Assembly (NCBI GenBank): GCA_037074615.1
Contig: CM073537.1
Coordinates: 20,107,989 to 20,171,988, forward strand
Length of the DNA stretch: 64,000 bases
Source of the DNA: Leucaena leucocephala
Taxonomy: Eukaryota; Streptophyta; Magnoliopsida; Fabales; Fabaceae
Direction of reading: 5' to 3'
Below, piece by piece: positions 59,850 through 64,000 of this stretch; positions within the stretch are counted from its first letter, which is position 1, and the number at the start of each line of letters is the position of its first letter. The translations under genes were made by a program, and so were the position numbers. The notes under the pieces were generated by a model, which had not been told where the DNA came from, did not search any database, and saw only the letters and a list, made by a program, of their open reading frames with translations.

Positions 59850-62040
59850 CTAAGCAGCTGGAGGCCTGAGTTCATGATCCTGCGATGTATCTCGAGCTGA
59901 CGTTGGCATATATTGCCACATGGGGTAATAACCATAGCTTGGGTAAACAGCCATTTTGTTGACCCCAGCTTGATAAGCAGCTGCATGGGGAGGCATAAAT
60001 CCTGCAGGTGAAACAGGCACTGCTTTTAACTGCGTCTCAATCCTTTCTTTATCCGTTTTCAGAACAATTTTCTCTTCACGAAGTTCATGTTTCTCTGCCT
60101 GTCAGGGAAGACAAGAGTTATCGATCTGGAGTCTGAACTTTGAAAGCTACAAAATATGGAGCCATACAGCACCATGCACAAATAAATGGACCAGTTTTTT
60201 AAGAACTGCTCAGATTTCTCTTAGTCTTACTCATCAGAAATAATTACTAAACATTATTTCAAAGATGAAGCTTCAGGGGTCACAATAAAGGGAAAAAACA
60301 ATTCCTCTCGAAGTCCATTATAAAGTTGAGCAAAATGTAAATTCAACGGGATTTAATACACAAAGATAAGATTCTTTTTTGGAAAAAAAGGAACTTTAGG
60401 CTCAATAAAAATTACTATTAACGTTTCAAACACCGCTAACCTTCAACCATTTTATTTCCTCTAACAACTTCTCATTTGTTTCTTTAAGCTCCTGAGCTTC
60501 ATTTTTAAGTTGATTCAAGATTCTGATGGCATCATCAAGTATAGCTGATTTATCAGTCTTCACAGGTCTCCCAGGCTCCAGAACAGAGCTCAAGTCACAA
60601 AATCTGCAAAGCAAAGCAAAAGGGATTAACATGGAACCAAAGATGCCTCATCTAATTCTTGTGCTATGTATAGGCTATGAAAAAGTTGCAAAGCAACGTA
60701 TATCACAATAAAAGCTCATGAGATCTTTAATTCAACATTTGAAAGTTTAACGAATGCATGCCTGTCATTCAGTTTCTCCCTCCGCATTTTCTCACGACAA
60801 GCTTTTGGTCCTGGATTGCTAGATAAATTGGGGCGTCCTCTACAAGCCATCGTCCAGAAAACAATCACAAAAACCAAATAAGAGAAATTTCAAAAAATAG
60901 CATCGACATCCCTAAATTTAAACAAAAGAAAAGGGTGATAAACCATATATTAGATGAAAACTGCAATCCAATAAGGTCAGAAATTGCAAAATCGAGGATC
61001 AAAATCATTTATGATTCAAATTTTATACTTTTCTCCTTAACAAAATAAATTAGAGACGTTAGAAGACAGATGATACCGAACCAAAATAATATTTTGAAAT
61101 TTGAACCCCTTTTCTAGAACAATAGTTCTACCTTGCATTTAAGAAAGTATCGTCACAATTCAAATTACATCTTAGCAGCATACTCAGCAATACATATCCT
61201 TCACTCAACTACGCGATTAATATAACAGTTGTGCTCAGAAATCACCATTCAGTATTCTCAGAATGTAAAACACCCATAGAAATGCTTACTACCTTCCATT
61301 AACTATAACCAGAAACCAAACTCGAAAGTTTACCAGTAACGTTTGCAATGAAAGAAATAAATTGATTACTTAAACTAAAACTAGGCTTTCCTCTTCCTCC
61401 AAAATTAATTTAATCTTCTTTACAAAAAATGAAATTTTAACGAAATCCAAATAACAAGGTCAAAAGAGTAAAATTTTGCCACTAAAGTTGTAACAGGCCA
61501 CATACCTCTTCCGGGCGTTCTCTTGAGGAACAATAGCACCACCTGAAAAGCCAATTCCCGAGCTCTCGCTGACAAATGGAAATATAGAGAGTAGTGTCAG
61601 ACATTCAAGCCATCCTCTAACTAAGGCAAGAAGGACATTAAAAATAACACAGAATCAACTTGGCCTTCCACAAACAATCATAGCGAATTAGTGATTAATT
61701 AATAAAATAAAAAGGGGAATAGGGGGGAGATCCCGCCGGATCTATCAACGAGTAAGAAGAGAACCTGGTAAATTCAGGCCTTTTATTATTGAATCCTCAT
61801 CACGCACAACTTACGAGAGATTTAGATGGAATAGAATTTCAGGTATAGGGCCGTATGAATCTAAAGAGAATAAAATGGAAGAAATTTGGAAGCTAAGACA
61901 AGAAACTAAGATTAAATCAGGAAAAAAAAAATGAAGAACCTCTGATTGTACCACAGAAAATCGGTGGGCGCCGGCGGTGTATCGTCGATCAAGCCGTAAT
62001 CGAGGAAATCCCAGCCGCTACCACCTTCTAGCAAATCCAT
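59850..62040 (-). CDS. BHLH34: bHLH transcription factor, clade IVc (bHLH34/bHLH104 type), 5 exons
   Basis: Nuclear bHLH of the group (ILR3, bHLH34, bHLH104, bHLH115) that activates iron-deficiency genes as dimers. Exons on the minus strand: 62040-61940, 61568-61506, 60839-60762, 60603-60441 and 60098-59850, giving 217 residues. The N terminus has GWDFLDYGLIDD. ARKRGRPN leads into the basic region PKACREKMRREKLND (Glu71, Arg75), followed by FCDLSSVLEPG, KTDKSAILDDAIRILNQL and a leucine-zipper-like helix EAQELKETNEKLLEEI. The C terminus AVYPSYGYYPMWQYMP ... LRPPAA is typical of bHLH34/104. All exon phases agree. Intron 3 begins with GC (GACAG|GCATGC) instead of GT and cuts the bHLH domain at LNDR|F. 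The start ATG at 62040 is the only one that fits; a TATA box lies about 95 bases upstream. Symbol 34 is chosen over 104 from context. Confidence 0.88.
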
Positions 62041-64000
62041 TGACGATTCGTTCGAGTTCTCAGAAATCGCGCCGTTGTTTGGAGAATCACCTCCCTGCAA
62101 TGATAGACAAATGCAAAAAGCAAACTCCTTTTATATAAAACACTGCGTGGTGCATTGGTAATTAGTTAATTACTACCTACCTCATGCTTGTTGTTTTTCC
62201 TTTTTCTTCTAAATAAAAAAGGAAGGCACCAATAGATTAATTTGCATAATTCAACTTTAATCTAAATAATTTACAATTAGAAAGCGTAGTCAAGAAAAAC
62301 TAAACTTTAATACGTTCTTAATTAATTTGTTGAATGATTCATATTTAATAAGTGAATGAATCTTTATATGAAAGGACAGAAAATAAAGAGAGAATGCGTT
62401 AAAGAGTATAAATATAATGATGACATACATATACTTTTTTTCATCGTAATATTGCAACAGATCATTAATAATTATAACTATCTATAAAAGATGTTATTTG
62501 GTTAATTTGTTGATTAGGAGTTTGCTGGCAAATATCAATCGGGTCATATAAGTATATTGTATTGTGGGTAAACAACAAATTAGATTCAAACTTACACCAA
62601 CTTATCTTATGTTGTTGACAAAAACATAAAAGGAAAAAAAATGTGTTTAGAATTTAGAAACGACGAGATCTATAGTGGCTTCACAGATCGAGGTGAGAAG
62701 CATCAACCAATCATGTGAAGGGGCACCTCTTAGTCTCCAAATACAACTGGTCAAGTCATGTATTATAAAATTATTTATTTTTTATTGGATAAAGATGTAC
62801 ATAACATCCTAAAATAATTTTAGAAGGATACTTAGCATTTAAAATATTTAAGAATATAATTAATACCCTAAATTAATTTTAAAAATATAATTAACACCCT
62901 AAAGTATTTAAATTATTATAATTTTACCTTTCGGTAACAAAAATACAAACTTTTGTTTAATACATTCCATATAAAATTTTTATTTTGACATATTATTATT
63001 TAAAATGATACATATGTAATATTATTTTAATAAATTGCACTAAATAAACTATAAAATTTTTCAATTTTCACATATGAATTATATACAATGTTAATTTTAA
63101 AGTTTATTCAGTATTACTTTTTAAATAATATGGCACATGTGACAGTTTAAATAATAATATATTAAAATAAAAAATTTAAATAATATATATCGGATATAAA
63201 TTTATGTTTCTACTAATAAAAAACAAAATTATATCAATTTAAATATTTTAGAGTGCTAGTCGTATTTTTAAAATTAATTTAAAATTTTAGAGTGCTCAAA
63301 ATTTAGAGTACTATATATACTTTTATTTTTTTTCTTGTTTTTTTTTCAATTCAACCCGTGAAAATATTAAAAACGTACTACATCTTCGACTTCGTCTAAC
63401 ATGACCACACGACCATAGGATTCCTTGGATAAAATATTACAAATTTATCCACTTGTGCAAGCTGCTAAAACTTCTTGTTTGATTTGATTTCCCTTTTTTT
63501 CTTAGTATCCGAAAATAATCCTAATTAAAATATTCATTAATGCTAAAAATTTGCCCAACCTCGCGAAAACCGAACAGTTTGCGAGAGAAAACAGGTAATA
63601 TATCATTAATGCTAAATTGCCAATTACTAACTCCAGACTTAAATATATAATAATAAAAATTAAATAAAAAACTTATTTTAATCTTTAATACAAAATTTTA
63701 ATCTATTTTATCTTCTAAATTTATAATTTTTTTTAAAATATTCATGTTAATTACATATATAGTAAAAAAAATTCATCTACAATGCATGATTATAAAATGT
63801 ATTCTACAAAAACAACACACATGGGATACAAATAATTAACTTAATTTTTATAATATCAAAAATTAATTATTTAACTCACGTTAATATAAGAGAGAGTACA
63901 AAATTTCGTTTCTTTTAAAACCTCGAGTAAAAAAATGCTGCTCTATTTGAATTCCAGCGGCCCCATCGAAAGAGATTTACTAGTCAGCTAGATAATACAA
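62041..64000. other. bHLH34-like promoter and AT-rich intergenic end of window
   Basis: The first few hundred bases are the promoter of the bHLH gene. Beyond 62700 the DNA is very AT-rich with repeated TAAAATATTTA-like words, and no gene is visible. No tRNA or other RNA gene was recognised. Confidence 0.5.
62131..62140 (-). promoter_or_regulatory. TATA box of the bHLH34-like gene
   Basis: TTTTATATAA on the minus strand, followed by AAGG-type sequence. It would set initiation near 62100-62110, leaving a leader of about 60-70 bases and no upstream exon. Confidence 0.5.

Noticed and set aside
62041..62100. Upstream extension of the bHLH first exon (frame opening at 62100, TTGCAG border)
   Set aside because: That frame has no ATG and meets a stop upstream. 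The sequence could be an acceptor, but a TATA box about 30 bases further up makes it more likely to be plain leader.
1..64000. CRISPR arrays, operons, tRNA or rRNA genes
   Set aside because: None seen. The gene structure is eukaryotic, and the tRNA-like boxes found belong to SINEs.

Overview
The window is nuclear DNA from a flowering plant, most likely a core eudicot. Genes are sparse and carry spliceosomal introns, the intergenic DNA is very AT-rich, and the protein families are plant-specific: a subfamily-2 ethylene receptor, QALGGH zinc fingers, a cellulose-synthase-like G enzyme, a CASP-like protein, a WAT1/MtN21 transporter and a clade IVc bHLH. SINEs, hAT-like and Tourist-like MITEs and two Ty1/Copia elements fill much of the rest. 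I cannot name the species. All matches to named genes are by recognition, not by a database search.

Layout. 1-2.7 kb: no gene. 2.7-6.7 kb: an ETR2-type ethylene receptor on the minus strand, with a probable leader intron and a small upstream ORF. 6.7-20.4 kb: gene-free AT-rich DNA with a hAT-like MITE, a SINE and an AT-rich dispersed repeat. 20.4-21.0 kb: a small C2H2 zinc-finger gene of the URO/TAC1 type (minus). 21-30 kb: gene-free, with several MITE-like repeats. 30.0-30.7 kb: a SUPERMAN-like C2H2 gene (minus). 30.7-34 kb: gene-free, with nested SINEs. 34.1-37.1 kb: a seven-exon CslG gene (minus) with a frameshift in exon 5 and a hAT-like MITE about 100 bp upstream of its start codon. 39.4-41.7 kb: a three-exon CASPL5B-like gene (plus). 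43.8-58.4 kb: a broken WAT1-related gene split by two complete Copia insertions, followed by a second, more decayed WAT1 fragment. 59.85-62.04 kb: a five-exon bHLH34/104-like gene (minus) with a GC-AG intron. 62-64 kb: no gene.

ETR2, URO and SUP are, as I recall, three consecutive Arabidopsis genes (At3g23150, At3g23140, At3g23130), and CASPL5B3 and bHLH34 lie close by (At3g23200, At3g23210). The window therefore looks like the orthologous block, rearranged in order and expanded by CslG, WAT1 and transposons. The genes do not form one pathway: hormone perception (ETR2), floral and organ patterning repressors (SUP, URO), iron-deficiency transcription (bHLH34/104), specialised glycosylation (CslG) and membrane proteins (CASPL, WAT1) are neighbours by descent.

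The most informative structure is at 43.8-58.4 kb. One Copia copy (7,073 bp, target duplication ATAAT) has LTRs that look identical by eye, yet its gag-pol is broken in several places. The other (4,563 bp, target duplication GTATG) has LTRs differing at about 13 of 304 positions, yet its gag and RT-RNase H frames are open. I found no convincing new multi-gene system; the novelty is in gene breakage, nested insertions and conserved microsynteny.
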